In this document: positions 9,629 through 20,474 of the stretch, piece by piece
How positions within the stretch are numbered: position 1 is the first letter of the stretch
Layout: the number at the start of each line of letters is the position of its first letter
Assembly (NCBI GenBank): GCA_018701255.1
Contig: JABIWM010000171.1
Location: 1 to 43,674, forward strand
Length of the DNA stretch: 43,674 bases
From: Alphaproteobacteria bacterium
GTDB taxonomy: Bacteria > Pseudomonadota > Alphaproteobacteria > Puniceispirillales > UBA1172
Reading direction: 5' to 3'
Made by a program: the position numbers and the translations under genes
Notes under the pieces: model-generated
Told to the model about the DNA's origin: nothing
The model's database searches: none
The model's input: the letters and a program-made list of their open reading frames with translations, nothing else

Positions 9629-10048
9629 ATGAGCGGTTCAATTCAATGGGACGAAAAACGTCTCGAAAAGCTAAAGAAACTCTGGGAAATGGGACTTCCT
9701 ATTTCCCAAATTGGTGAGAAACTTGGCGTGTCACGAAATGCCATCGCCGGTAAGGTTCATCGCATGGGGCTTCCTAAGCGGCAATCGCCTATCGCGGGTG
9801 GTGGTAAATCGGGCGGTGCGTCTTCGCGCAAGGCTAAAACGACGCCTATGTTGAGCCGTGCGGATTTACCGCTTAAGCTAGCGCTCCGAAATATTACATG
9901 GTCGCGCAGTAAATGCAGCTGGCCAATTGGTGATCCACAATCAACCGAGTTCCATTTTTGCGGTGATGATGTGGTAACAGGTAAGCCATATTGCAACTCA
10001 CATTGCTTTGATGCTTATACGACAAACCGTGAAAGCGGTAATTCATAA
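9629..10048 (+). CDS. gcrA: GcrA family cell-cycle regulator
   Basis: WDEKRLEKLKKLWEMGLPISQIGEKLGVSRNAIAGKVHRMGLPKRQSPI; C-terminal CSWPIGDP...FHFCGDDVVTGKPYCNSHC; GcrA-type N-terminus fits ATG 9629 better than ORF start 9575. Confidence 0.93.
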   Translation: MSGSIQWDEKRLEKLKKLWEMGLPISQIGEKLGVSRNAIAGKVHRMGLPKRQSPIAGGGKSGGASSRKAKTTPMLSRADLPLKLALRNITWSRSKCSWPIGDPQSTEFHFCGDDVVTGKPYCNSHCFDAYTTNRESGNS

Positions 10049-10050
10049 AT

Positions 10051-12678
10051 ATGAGCTTAGCTAGCACCTCTCAGCAGGTGATCCACAGATCAGATTACCA
10101 GCCGCCGCAATGTTGTGTTGATAGCGTTAATTTGACCATTGCTATCTATGATGATTTTACGCAAGTAACTGGTGTTTTTGCTATATCGCCATTATCGGCC
10201 AAGGGCGGTAATATCACGCTTTATGGTGGTGAGACGTTGCAATTCCACGCCATGGAAATCAATGACACGCCATACCATCCTGATGACAGCGATTTGGCGA
10301 ATGGCAGGATTGATCTGATTATCGAAAAACCATCTGTGGTAATGATCACCGGACGTATCTATCCGGATCAGAATACAGCACTTGAGGGGCTTTACCGTTC
10401 TAACGGGATGTACTGCACCCAGTGTGAACCCGAAGGATTCCGGCGGATTATCTGGTATCCGGATCATCCTGATATTCTGTCTGTATTTACCACCAGAATA
10501 GAAGCCAATGCCGCTACATTGCCGGTGTTATTATCTAATGGAAATCTCATAGAAGAAGGCCATTTGCCGGATGACAGGCATTATGCGGTCTGGCACGATC
10601 CCCATCCGAAACCAAGTTACCTCTTTGCGATGGTGGCTGGTGATCTGGATATGGTCGAAGATCATTTTATGACCAAAGACGGCCGGAAAGTCGCCTTACG
10701 GATATTTATTGAACATGGTAACGCGCATCTTTGTGGGCACGCTATGGAAAGCTTGAAAGCATCCATGCGCTGGGACGAAGACGTGTTCGGGCTGGTTTAT
10801 GATCTGGATATATTCATGATTGTTGCGGTTAGCCATTTCAATATGGGCGCCATGGAAAACAAAGGGTTGAACATATTTAACGCAAAATATGTACTGGCCG
10901 ATAAACAGACCGCCACAGATGATGATCTTAGTCTGGTTGAAGCTATTATTGCCCATGAATATTTTCATAACTGGACTGGCAATCGCATCACTTGCCGCGA
11001 CTGGTTCCAGCTTACCCTGAAAGAAGGGCTGACCGTATATCGCGATCAGGAGTTTACGTCTGATATGCATTCCAGAGGCGTTAAGCGGATTAATGATGTT
11101 GCCATGATGAAAGCAATACAGTTTCCCGAAGACGCAGGGCCAACCGCGCATCCTGTCCGCCCGGATACTTATCGTGAGATTAATAACTTCTACACGCCAA
11201 CCGTATATGAAAAAGGCGCAGAAGTTATCCGCATGATGGAACAATTATTAGGCAAAGATGCTTTCATGCAGGGCATTGACCGCTACATTAAGGATAATGA
11301 CGGAAAAGCCGCTACATGCGAAGATTTTGTGTCAGCTATGGAAACCGCTAGCGGCGTTGATCTGGAACAGTTTAGCCGATGGTATGAACAGGCTGGAACC
11401 CCGATATTAAACGTCCAGAAGTCATATGATAAAGTAAAGAAAACACTAACGCTTAATTTCAAGCAGAGCCATCAGGATAATCCCGCTGTTGATATGCGTC
11501 ATGATCTGGTGATGCCTGTTCGAGTTGGTCTTGTTTCGGCTAGTGGTGATGTTTTGCCCGTGATTTGTGACGGGGAATCCGGCGGCGCGGATGACCGTGT
11601 TCTGACTATTGCTGACAAAACCAGCTCTATTACTCTGCATCAAGTTCCTGATGGGGCGGTGCCATCGTTGTTACGCGGATTTTCCGCACCGGTGCAATTA
11701 CAGACCAATTTCACCGAAGACGATTTGCTGACATTGCTGGCATTTGATAAAGATAGCTTTGGCCGCTGGGATGCTGGCCAGCAATTAATGTGTCAAGTTA
11801 TCCGCATCATGCTAGAGCAGGGCAGTTCATCAAAACTCATTGAGCAGAAAATTCAAGTTCTGGGTGACGCATTTCGGCAAATCATTCAGGATGATACATG
11901 CGACCCGGCGGTAAAGGCCGAGTTGCTGAAAGTACCATCACAACAAGTGATTGAAACTATGTTAGCCGTTGCTAATCCGGTTGCTGTATGGAATGCCCGC
12001 CGTAAACTGGCTAAAAACATTGGTTTGGCATTGGGCGATGCTATGGATAATCACATTACGGACTATACAGGCCGGCTTGATGATCTGACCGCGCAAGAAA
12101 GACGGTTTTTGCATATTCTGATGAATATGAAAGTATTAACCCATGATCCCATAGCCTGTCAGCAGGCATTGGCGATGTCACATTCTGATAATATGACGTT
12201 ATCGATGGCCGGGCTGAATGCATTAAATCAAACCGATGTTGTTGAACGGATGGAAGCATTAGCGGCATTTGCGGCTAAATGGGAAAAGCATCCGCTGGTG
12301 ATGGAAAAATGGTTCGCGCTAGAAGCATCCTGTCCATATCTATCAACGCCAGAGCATTGCGAAACATTAATGACGCATCCGGCATTTGACAGCAATAATC
12401 CGAATAAACTACGTTCGGTGATATCTGTTTTTGCTAGTCTTAATACCAGAATGTTTCACGCTGATGATGGGTCTGGATATCGTTTTCTGGCGCATCATAT
12501 TGCAGAAATAGATAAAAGAAATCCGCAAATTTCTGCAAGAATGGTTCTGCCATTAACGCGCTTTGGTCGCTATGATGCGGGCAGACAAGCCATGATGAAA
12601 GGCGCGTTAATACGATTGAAAACGGCGCAAGGGCTTTCATCTGATTTATCAGAAGTTGTTGATAAAACAATCGGTTAA
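10051..12678 (+). CDS. pepN: Aminopeptidase N (M1 family)
   Basis: NMGAMENKGLNIFN and HEYFHNWTGNRITCRDWFQLTLKEGLTVYRDQEF; 875 aa. Confidence 0.97.
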   Translation: MSLASTSQQVIHRSDYQPPQCCVDSVNLTIAIYDDFTQVTGVFAISPLSAKGGNITLYGGETLQFHAMEINDTPYHPDDSDLANGRIDLIIEKPSVVMITGRIYPDQNTALEGLYRSNGMYCTQCEPEGFRRIIWYPDHPDILSVFTTRIEANAATLPVLLSNGNLIEEGHLPDDRHYAVWHDPHPKPSYLFAMVAGDLDMVEDHFMTKDGRKVALRIFIEHGNAHLCGHAMESLKASMRWDEDVFGLVYDLDIFMIVAVSHFNMGAMENKGLNIFNAKYVLADKQTATDDDLSLVEAIIAHEYFHNWTGNRITCRDWFQLTLKEGLTVYRDQEFTSDMHSRGVKRINDVAMMKAIQFPEDAGPTAHPVRPDTYREINNFYTPTVYEKGAEVIRMMEQLLGKDAFMQGIDRYIKDNDGKAATCEDFVSAMETASGVDLEQFSRWYEQAGTPILNVQKSYDKVKKTLTLNFKQSHQDNPAVDMRHDLVMPVRVGLVSASGDVLPVICDGESGGADDRVLTIADKTSSITLHQVPDGAVPSLLRGFSAPVQLQTNFTEDDLLTLLAFDKDSFGRWDAGQQLMCQVIRIMLEQGSSSKLIEQKIQVLGDAFRQIIQDDTCDPAVKAELLKVPSQQVIETMLAVANPVAVWNARRKLAKNIGLALGDAMDNHITDYTGRLDDLTAQERRFLHILMNMKVLTHDPIACQQALAMSHSDNMTLSMAGLNALNQTDVVERMEALAAFAAKWEKHPLVMEKWFALEASCPYLSTPEHCETLMTHPAFDSNNPNKLRSVISVFASLNTRMFHADDGSGYRFLAHHIAEIDKRNPQISARMVLPLTRFGRYDAGRQAMMKGALIRLKTAQGLSSDLSEVVDKTIG

Positions 12679-12687
12679 TAGGCGATA

Positions 12688-14094
12688 TTAAGCAGTTTGA
12701 TTAAGCAGAAATGCTGGCGTATGCTCAGTTTCTTTGAAGCTGCTGCCACTGCAATCTGGCGGGGCATCGCGTTCGCCTTCGTAACGGGTAGGCTTTTTGC
12801 GGCGTGGTGATGATTTTGCGTCTGTTCTGGCGGTATCTTGCGTCACATTTTTAGCTATACTGTTTTCCGTTGGGCTTTTTTCTGTCGCGCTATTTTCCGC
12901 TGTGCTGGCTGGCTCAGCGTTTGTAGTGCTTTCGGCTGATTTGTTCGGTTTTTTACTGGTTGTTTTGCCAGTGTTACCACTATCAACAGATGGTATGGTT
13001 TTACCGATCAGCTTTTCGATAGCGTTGATAGCGCTTTTATCATCATCATTAGCAACAAGGCTGAACGCTTTGCCTAAATTACCGGCACGGCCAGTTCTGC
13101 CGATACGATGCACATAGTCTTCGGGATTTGACGGAACATCAAAATTAAAGACATGTGATAATCCGGCAATATCAATACCACGAGCCGCGACATCACTGGC
13201 TACAAGTAACTTAACCTCATTATTCTTAAAACGGGTTAACGCCGCGTTTCTAGCGCTTTGTGACATATCGCCATGTAAACATTCTGCGTCCATACCGTTT
13301 TTATTTAACGATGTTTTGAGAGTGGCAATATCACGCTTCCGGTTACAGAAAATGAAGGCATTAGCCACATTTTCGGATGTAATCAGCTGACGTAAAGTGT
13401 CATGTTTTTTACGCGGCGTAGTATGACAGACAAATTGTTCAACGGTGTCTGCGGTGGTGAATTCTGGTGAAATTTCAATAATTTTGGGATTGATAACAAA
13501 GTTTTCTGAAATTTTGTAAATCGTTTTATTCAATGTTGCCGAGAAGAACAGCGTTTGTCTGATTTTTGGCAATAACTTGGTTATTTTTTCAACATCTGGA
13601 ATAAAGCCCATATCCAGCATGCGATCAGCCTCATCAATGACAAGTATCTTGACATCGCGCAACAGAACTTTCCCGCGTTCGAGATGGTCCAGTAACCGCC
13701 CCGGCGTTGCAATCAATACATCAACGCCGCGATCAAGCAGGGCGTCTTGCTCACCAAAGCTAACGCCGCCAATCAGCAAAGCTTTGGTCAGGCCATGATT
13801 TTGCGAAAATTGGTTAAATGATTCCGATACCTGAGCGGCGAGTTCGCGTGTAGGAGTAAGAATAAGAGAGCGAGGCAATCTAGCCTTGGCGCGTCCAGCA
13901 TCCAGAATATCAATCATTGGCAAGGTAAATGAAGCTGTTTTACCAGTTCCGGTCTGGGCAGAGCCTAAAACGTCACGTCCCATCAGGATAATCGGAATAG
14001 ATTTTTCCTGAATAGGGGTCGGGTTTTCGTAGCCGCAGGACTTTATAGATTTAAGCAAAGTGTCGCTAAGACCAAGATCAGCAAAAGATGTCAT
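12688..14094 (-). CDS. DEAD/DEAH box RNA helicase (RhlE-like) with low-complexity C-terminus
   Basis: GSAQTGTGKTASF, VIDEADRMLDMGF, SATL, HRIGRTGRAG; Q-motif MTSFADLGLSD...GYENPTPIQ supports start 14094 rather than 14154. Confidence 0.95.
   Translation of the reverse strand: MTSFADLGLSDTLLKSIKSCGYENPTPIQEKSIPIILMGRDVLGSAQTGTGKTASFTLPMIDILDAGRAKARLPRSLILTPTRELAAQVSESFNQFSQNHGLTKALLIGGVSFGEQDALLDRGVDVLIATPGRLLDHLERGKVLLRDVKILVIDEADRMLDMGFIPDVEKITKLLPKIRQTLFFSATLNKTIYKISENFVINPKIIEISPEFTTADTVEQFVCHTTPRKKHDTLRQLITSENVANAFIFCNRKRDIATLKTSLNKNGMDAECLHGDMSQSARNAALTRFKNNEVKLLVASDVAARGIDIAGLSHVFNFDVPSNPEDYVHRIGRTGRAGNLGKAFSLVANDDDKSAINAIEKLIGKTIPSVDSGNTGKTTSKKPNKSAESTTNAEPASTAENSATEKSPTENSIAKNVTQDTARTDAKSSPRRKKPTRYEGERDAPPDCSGSSFKETEHTPAFLLNQTA
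12864..12908. repeat. Imperfect 15-bp-period repeat (3 units) in the helicase C-terminal tail
   Basis: tttccgttgggcttt / tttctgtcgcgctat / tttccgctgtgctgg; protein pentads ASTAE-NSATE-KSPTE. Confidence 0.65.
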
Positions 14095-14234
14095 GAGGTG
14101 CCTGATATAATGAAAATATGATGGTGTAATGTGTAAAAACGCGTTAGTCACCAAATAATGTTATCCTTATAAGCAAATTTTTGGAAAATGTCAAGTTTGT
14201 TGCCAGTTTTCAGGATAATGGCTATATAGAGCTT

Positions 14235-14945
14235 ATGAATGCTACGCTCGTATTTATCCCATGCCATATGGGATCAGCTACTGTTTTTAAAGATCAGATA
14301 GCGCATTTTGAAAAACAATATCCTGTTCATGTGGCTGATACCATGTCCCATAACTCCATTAACGGCATGGCCGAAGCGGCTTTAGGTGCTGTTTCCGGTG
14401 CTGTGATTCCTATTGGATTATCAATGGGCGGTTATGTGGCTATGGAAATGCTTTATCTGGCCGCGAAACGGCTGGCCGGATTGGTTATCATGGATAGCAA
14501 TCCCCATGCAGAAAGCGAAACCCGCCGCAAGAAACGTCTGGCGGAACATGATTTAATCAATCATGGACGATATGTGGGCATGACAAGGGCAGGTGTCAGG
14601 CAAATGATATCTGAAACACATATGCAAAACGCTGATCTGGTGGAAAGGATTATAACCATGGCAAAAGAACCCGGCCAGCATATTTACGAAACGCAAATGC
14701 ATGCCATTATCAACAGACGTGATTATGCCGCCGCCCTAAGCGCTTGTCCGTGTCCGGCGTTAATCATGTATGGAAGCGAAGACAAAGTAACGCCGCCCAC
14801 ATTGCATCATGATATGCAGAATATGATCCCGCGGGCGCGTTTGATTGAATTGCCGGATACAGGGCATTTGATTACCATGGAAGAACCGCAACAGGTGATC
14901 AAGCATCTGGATGTTTTTTTAACAGAGATTAAATATCAAGCGTGA
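14235..14945 (+). CDS. Alpha/beta hydrolase fold protein
   Basis: GLSMGGYVAMEM nucleophile elbow, MYGSEDKVTPPTLH, DTGHLITMEEP; MNATLVFIP start at 14235 plausible (ORF opens at 14181). Confidence 0.88.
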   Translation: MNATLVFIPCHMGSATVFKDQIAHFEKQYPVHVADTMSHNSINGMAEAALGAVSGAVIPIGLSMGGYVAMEMLYLAAKRLAGLVIMDSNPHAESETRRKKRLAEHDLINHGRYVGMTRAGVRQMISETHMQNADLVERIITMAKEPGQHIYETQMHAIINRRDYAAALSACPCPALIMYGSEDKVTPPTLHHDMQNMIPRARLIELPDTGHLITMEEPQQVIKHLDVFLTEIKYQA

Positions 14946-16917
14946 CCATAACCGTTGGTGCATTATCACGGATATAATGAAACCGTTTTTCGGCTTTCCG
15001 CCCCATTAGGGTATCAACCAGTCCATCTACACGCCGCCGATCATCGGCATCGTCACCTTGACGGCTTGGCAAGCTGACTTGCAGCAAGCGTCTGGTTTCT
15101 GGTGCCATGGTGGTTTGTTTAAGCTGGCTAGGCGGCATTTCGCCCAATCCTTTAAACCGGCTTACCTCAATCTTTCCGCGCTTATTGAAGTCATTTTCGA
15201 TAAATGCTTCTCGCTGGTCATCGTCCAGCGCATAACGCACCTTATCGCCTTGTGCCAGCCGGTAAAGCGGTGGTTGCGCCAGATAGAGATGGCCTTTTTC
15301 GATCAGCTCAGGCATCTGCTGATAAAAATATGTCATCAGCAATGCGGCAATATGTGCGCCATCAACATCAGCATCTGTCATGATAATGATGCGATCATAA
15401 CGCAATTGATCCAGCGAAAACGATTTCCCCGGTTGCACGCCAAGCGCTAGGGCTAAATCTGATAATTCCTGATTCTGGCTGGCTTTATCATCGCTGGCAG
15501 ACACTACGTTGAGAATTTTGCCGCGCAAAGGCAGAACAGCTTGAGTGCGGCGGTTGCGTGCCTGTTTTGCAGAACCGCCAGCGGAATCGCCCTCAACAAT
15601 GAAAATTTCAGTTTCTTCGTTGCCGGATGCGCTACAATCAGCAAGTTTTCCCGGTAACCTGAGGCGTTTCGTTGCTGATTTTCTGGCAACATCACGATCA
15701 CGGCGTTTACGCTTGCGATCTTCCATGCGGCTGATGGCGGCTTCCAGCAAGAATTGCGCTCTATCTTTGTCGGCGGCAAGCCATGTTTCAAACCGGTCTC
15801 TAAGCGCGGTTTCAACCAGTTTGGTTGCGTCCTGACTAACCAGCTTGTCTTTTGTCTGGCCTTGAAAATGCGGCGATTTGATAAACACGGATAACACGCA
15901 TCCGATTTGTGTCATGACATCATCAACAGTCAGCTCGGCGGCTTTTTTCAAACCGGCAATATCACCATAATTGCGCATGCCGCGAACAACCGCTTGCCGT
16001 AAACCCTGTTCATGGGTGCCGCCATCAGGGGTGGGAACTGTGTTACAATATGACCGAACAAAACCGTCTTCGTGATCATGAAACCACGTCATCGCAAACT
16101 CAATTTTTTCACCATCTATCATCACATGATCAAAAAAAGGCTGGCTGATTAACACGTCATGATTGCTGGTGGTATCTACCAGAAAATCTTTCAACCCATC
16201 CGGATAGGAAAGGGTGGCTTCATCAGGAATATCAGGGTCTTTGGCGGTGAGTGCTGGCGCACATGACCATCTGATTTCGACACCGGCAAACAGATAGGCT
16301 TTTGATCGGGCAAGTTTATATATGACCGCTGGTTTAAGTCGGGCATGATCACCGAATATCTCCGGATCAGGCAGAAACCGCACTTGCGTGCCACGGCGAT
16401 TGGAAACCGCGCCCAGCTGTTCCAGCTTTCCTATCGCTTTACCACGAGAAAAACTTTGCCGGTAAAGAGATTTGTTGCGAGCAACCTCAACGGTCATTTC
16501 CGCCGCCAGCGCATTAACAACAGATGCTCCAACACCGTGCAACCCGCCAGATGTAGAATAGGCATTGCCGCCAAACTTACCACCAGAATGCAAGGTTGTC
16601 ATAATGACTTCGAGGGCAGATTTATCAGGAAACTTGGGATGCGGGTCAACAGGAATACCGCGCCCATTATCGCTAATCACCAGATGGCCGGTTTCTTCTA
16701 GCCGAATATCAATGCGGGTGGCGTATCCGGCCACGGTTTCATCCATGGCGTTATCCAGCACTTCGGAAGCCAGATGATGCAGGGCGCGATCATCGGTGCC
16801 GCCAATATACATGCCCGGACGTTTACGAACTGGCTCCAGACCTTCTAGGACTTCGATTTCGGAAGCAGAATAATCAGAAACATCAGCATCAAAAAGGCTG
16901 TTCATCATTAAAACCAT
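14929..16917 (-). CDS. parE: DNA topoisomerase IV subunit B
   Basis: EVLEGLEPVRKRPGMYIGGTDDRALHHLASEVLDNAMDE, EGDSAGGSAKQARNR, MTDADVDGAHI; 662 aa. Confidence 0.96.
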   Translation of the reverse strand: MVLMMNSLFDADVSDYSASEIEVLEGLEPVRKRPGMYIGGTDDRALHHLASEVLDNAMDETVAGYATRIDIRLEETGHLVISDNGRGIPVDPHPKFPDKSALEVIMTTLHSGGKFGGNAYSTSGGLHGVGASVVNALAAEMTVEVARNKSLYRQSFSRGKAIGKLEQLGAVSNRRGTQVRFLPDPEIFGDHARLKPAVIYKLARSKAYLFAGVEIRWSCAPALTAKDPDIPDEATLSYPDGLKDFLVDTTSNHDVLISQPFFDHVMIDGEKIEFAMTWFHDHEDGFVRSYCNTVPTPDGGTHEQGLRQAVVRGMRNYGDIAGLKKAAELTVDDVMTQIGCVLSVFIKSPHFQGQTKDKLVSQDATKLVETALRDRFETWLAADKDRAQFLLEAAISRMEDRKRKRRDRDVARKSATKRLRLPGKLADCSASGNEETEIFIVEGDSAGGSAKQARNRRTQAVLPLRGKILNVVSASDDKASQNQELSDLALALGVQPGKSFSLDQLRYDRIIIMTDADVDGAHIAALLMTYFYQQMPELIEKGHLYLAQPPLYRLAQGDKVRYALDDDQREAFIENDFNKRGKIEVSRFKGLGEMPPSQLKQTTMAPETRRLLQVSLPSRQGDDADDRRRVDGLVDTLMGRKAEKRFHYIRDNAPTVMVTLDI

Positions 16918-16983
16918 ATCTAGATAAAGTTAGGTCAACTTATCACAATATTTTGTGTTGTGAAGCATCACTTGTATATCGGA

Positions 16984-17019
16984 TCAAAAAAAACCCCCAC
17001 AGCAAAACCGTGGGGGTTT
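16984..17019 (-). terminator. Intrinsic terminator downstream of glnA
   Basis: AAACCCCCAC-agcaaaacc-GTGGGGGTTT 10-bp stem; on the minus strand followed by a run of T (aaaaaaaa on +). Confidence 0.85.
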
Positions 17020-17039
17020 CTCACTCAAGAGGAGTTCAA

Positions 17040-18449
17040 TTAGCTAGAATAGTACATCTGGAACTCAATTGGATGTGGTGTGTGCTCAAATGCATACACT
17101 TCTTCCATTTTAAGTGCGATATAGGCATCAATCTGATCATTGGTAAAGACATCGCCGCTGGTCAGGTATTCTCTATCGGCATCAAGACTTTCCAGTGCTT
17201 CACGCAAGCTGCCGCAAACCGTTGGAATATCTTTCAATTCTTCTGGCGGCAGATCATAAAGGTCTTTATCCATGGCTTCACCCGGATGTATCTTGTTACG
17301 GATACCGTCAAGTCCGGCCATCAGCATGGCTGAGAATGACAAATACGGATTTGCCATCGGATCAGGGAAACGGACTTCTACGCGCTTACCTTTCGGGCTG
17401 TTGACGAATGGGATACGGCATGAAGCGGAACGGTTACGCGATGAATAGGCCAATAGCACAGGGGCTTCAAATCCGGGAATCAAACGCTTGTATGAGTTTG
17501 TTGACGGATTGGTGAAAGCATTAAGTGATTTGGCATGCTTGATAATGCCGCCAATATAATGCAGTGCCATTTCAGACAGATCAGCATAGCCGTTACCAGC
17601 AAATAGCGGCGTGCCGTCTTTCCACAAAGACTGATGCACATGCATGCCTGAACCGTTATCGCCAACGATTGGCTTTGGCATGAATGTCGCTGTTACGCCA
17701 TAAGCATGGGCAACCTGATGCACGCTATATTTGAATAGCTGAAGGTTGTCGGCCGTTTCAATCAATGTCCCGAACATCATGCCCAGTTCATGCTGTGATG
17801 GGGCAACTTCGTGGTGATGCTTTTCAACCGGAACACCCATTTCGCTCATGACAGATAGCATTTCGGAACGAATATCCTGTCCGCTATCAACTGGCGGTAC
17901 AGGAAAATATCCGCCCTTTACGCCGGGGCGGTGTCCCATATTGCCTTCTTCGTAATCGCGGCCAGTGTTATATGGGCCTTCGACCGAATCCACCTTATAC
18001 ATGCCTGTATTGGCGCCAAGTTCATACTTAACGTCATCAAACAGGAAAAACTCGGCTTCCGGGCCAAAATAAGCGGTTTCAGCGATGCCGGCAGATGCCA
18101 TATGTGCTAATGCGGCTTTGGCTGTTGAGCGTGGGTCACGTTCATATGGCTGCATGGTAGCCGGATCAAGAACGTCACAGAATAACGCCAGCGTTGGCTG
18201 GGCGAAAAACGGGTCAATGTAAAACCGGCTCAGATCAGGCATGAGTGTCATGTCTGATTCGTTAATAGCTTTCCAGCCAGCGATAGATGATCCGTCAAAC
18301 ATAAAGCCTTCGGTTAAGGCATCCTCGTCAATGGTGTCAACATGCTGTGTCACATGCTGCATCTTTCCGCGTGTGTCAGTAAAGCGTAGATCAACATAGT
18401 TAATGTCATTATCCTTGATAAAATCAAGTACGGTTTTCATGTCAGTCAT
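17040..18449 (-). CDS. glnA: Glutamine synthetase type I
   Basis: [75 protein letters not shown]; start 18449 preferred over 18509. Confidence 0.97.
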   Translation of the reverse strand: MTDMKTVLDFIKDNDINYVDLRFTDTRGKMQHVTQHVDTIDEDALTEGFMFDGSSIAGWKAINESDMTLMPDLSRFYIDPFFAQPTLALFCDVLDPATMQPYERDPRSTAKAALAHMASAGIAETAYFGPEAEFFLFDDVKYELGANTGMYKVDSVEGPYNTGRDYEEGNMGHRPGVKGGYFPVPPVDSGQDIRSEMLSVMSEMGVPVEKHHHEVAPSQHELGMMFGTLIETADNLQLFKYSVHQVAHAYGVTATFMPKPIVGDNGSGMHVHQSLWKDGTPLFAGNGYADLSEMALHYIGGIIKHAKSLNAFTNPSTNSYKRLIPGFEAPVLLAYSSRNRSASCRIPFVNSPKGKRVEVRFPDPMANPYLSFSAMLMAGLDGIRNKIHPGEAMDKDLYDLPPEELKDIPTVCGSLREALESLDADREYLTSGDVFTNDQIDAYIALKMEEVYAFEHTPHPIEFQMYYSS

Positions 18450-18489
18450 ATTAGGTATTCCTCTCAAGTTTATGTTGTGGTGGAAATGA

Positions 18490-18870
<381 letters not shown>

Positions 18871-19032
18871 TTAGATTAAATATGATAAGTTATTGAATAT
18901 AAATCATAAATATTTATTAAAAATAATTTTTGAAATGCCAATTATTCGTAAAGACATAAATATATGATTAAATATTAGGCAATATTATGCTGTGCGATTA
19001 AAAAATAGGCAAAATGATCAGGGAGGCATCAT

Positions 19033-20232
19033 TTATGCGCGTAAACATGTATCAAAGCGGGCTAGAGCAGACGTAATGGCTTCGTCAGAATTTGCGCATG
19101 AAAATCGCAAATAGCCTTCACCCATCTGGCCAAAGCTAGTGCCGCTAATGACAGCAACGCCATAATCTTCGAGTAAACGCGATTGTAAATCCGCAGATGT
19201 GATTTGAGTGCCTGTAATATTGCAGAACGCATAAAACGCGCCGGTTGGGGCGGCACAGGTAACGCCGGGCAGGACGTTCAGCCCTTGATGCAATAATTCG
19301 GCGCGCCGCTGAAAGGCTTGCCGCATGTCTTCCACGCAGCTCTGATCACCGGTTAATGCCGCCAATGCCGCAAATTGCGCGGCCGCGTTGACACAGGAAT
19401 GAGTATTGACGGCTAGCCGGTCAGCGGTTTCTGCCAGCGATATAGGCCAGATACCATATCCCAGTCGCCAGCCAGTCATGGCATAGGTTTTTGACCATCC
19501 GTTCAGAACAATCAATTGATCCCTGATTTCCGGAAAGCTGAGGCAACTGGTCATTTCTGAACCATCAAAGACCAGTTTGTCATATATTTCATCAGACATA
19601 AGGTAAATATGCGGGTGCTTGGTTAATCCATGCACCAGTTTTTCAATCTCTGCCCGTGGAGTAACGCCGCCGGTCGGGTTTGCTGGCGAATTAATAATGA
19701 TCAGTCGTGTTTTATCGGTGATCTTTGACAGAATATCATCGGCATCAAGGGCAAAGCCTTTGTCTTCTGATAAGGAATAGGGGACAGGTGTTGCGCCACT
19801 AAAACGAATGGATGAGGCATAAATAGGAAAACCGGGGTCTGGATAGATGATTTCCGCGCCTGCTTCGCCCAAAAGCTGGGTTGCAAAAAACATCACGACT
19901 TTGCCCCCCGGCAGGATTTGCACATGATCGGGGTTTATTTCCGCATGATAACTGTTATGCAGGCTTTCAGCCACGGCTTCACGCAAGGAAAGGATGCCTT
20001 TTGATGGGGTGTAGCCATGATGCCCATCACGAAGCGCCTTGATACCGGCCTCAACAATATGCGGCGGTGTAGGGAAATCAGGCTGGCCAATACCCAGATT
20101 GATCACATCCCGCCCTTGTGCAGACAGCTCAGCGGCACGGGCAAGCACGGAAAATGCAGTTTCAGTTCCTAAATTTGCGGCGCGTGTATGCATCATAATT
20201 GTGGCCTCTAACATCACATTATTATTCATCAA
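19033..20232 (-). CDS. Pyridoxal phosphate-dependent aminotransferase (class I/II)
   Basis: INLGIGQPDFPTPPHI, HGYTPSKGILSLREAVAE, NSPANPTGGV, SDEIYDKLVF, NGWSKTYAMTGWRLGYG; internal start possible near MMHTRAANLG. Confidence 0.92.
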   Translation of the reverse strand: MMNNNVMLEATIMMHTRAANLGTETAFSVLARAAELSAQGRDVINLGIGQPDFPTPPHIVEAGIKALRDGHHGYTPSKGILSLREAVAESLHNSYHAEINPDHVQILPGGKVVMFFATQLLGEAGAEIIYPDPGFPIYASSIRFSGATPVPYSLSEDKGFALDADDILSKITDKTRLIIINSPANPTGGVTPRAEIEKLVHGLTKHPHIYLMSDEIYDKLVFDGSEMTSCLSFPEIRDQLIVLNGWSKTYAMTGWRLGYGIWPISLAETADRLAVNTHSCVNAAAQFAALAALTGDQSCVEDMRQAFQRRAELLHQGLNVLPGVTCAAPTGAFYAFCNITGTQITSADLQSRLLEDYGVAVISGTSFGQMGEGYLRFSCANSDEAITSALARFDTCLRA

Positions 20233-20299
20233 ATAAACTGGAGTTTTAAAAATTGTCCAGAAATATTATGGAAATCCATCTTCTTCTCTATTCAGATGC

Positions 20300-20328
20300 T
20301 TGACGACAGCACGGCTTGTCTATATGAA
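20300..20328 (+). promoter_or_regulatory. Putative sigma-70 type promoter for tRNA-His
   Basis: TTGACG-N17-TATGAA about 11 bp upstream of the tRNA 5' end. Confidence 0.45.
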
Positions 20329-20338
20329 AATGTTTTAT

Positions 20339-20416
20339 GGCGGGTGTAGCTCAGTTGGTTAGAGCGCGGGTTTGTGGTACCTGAGGTCGCCGGTTCAAAC
20401 CCGGTCACTCGCCCCA
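20339..20416 (+). tRNA. tRNA-His (GTG), CCA encoded
   Basis: GCGGGTG acceptor pairs with CACTCGC; G-1 (20339) opposes C73; anticodon loop TTGTGGT. Confidence 0.95.
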
Positions 20417-20474
20417 CTTTATTACGGCTTTTACCCATAACAAAATACGATCAGCAAAGAGGCTTTTATATATC

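Noticed and set aside
10696-11244. 182-aa minus-strand ORF inside pepN
   Set aside because: Lies opposite the catalytic region of aminopeptidase N; no motif.
18900-18960. Possible sigma-54 promoter for glnB (ttggcatttcaaaaatt on minus strand)
   Set aside because: The -24-like TTGGCA lacks a matching GC at -12; not convincing.
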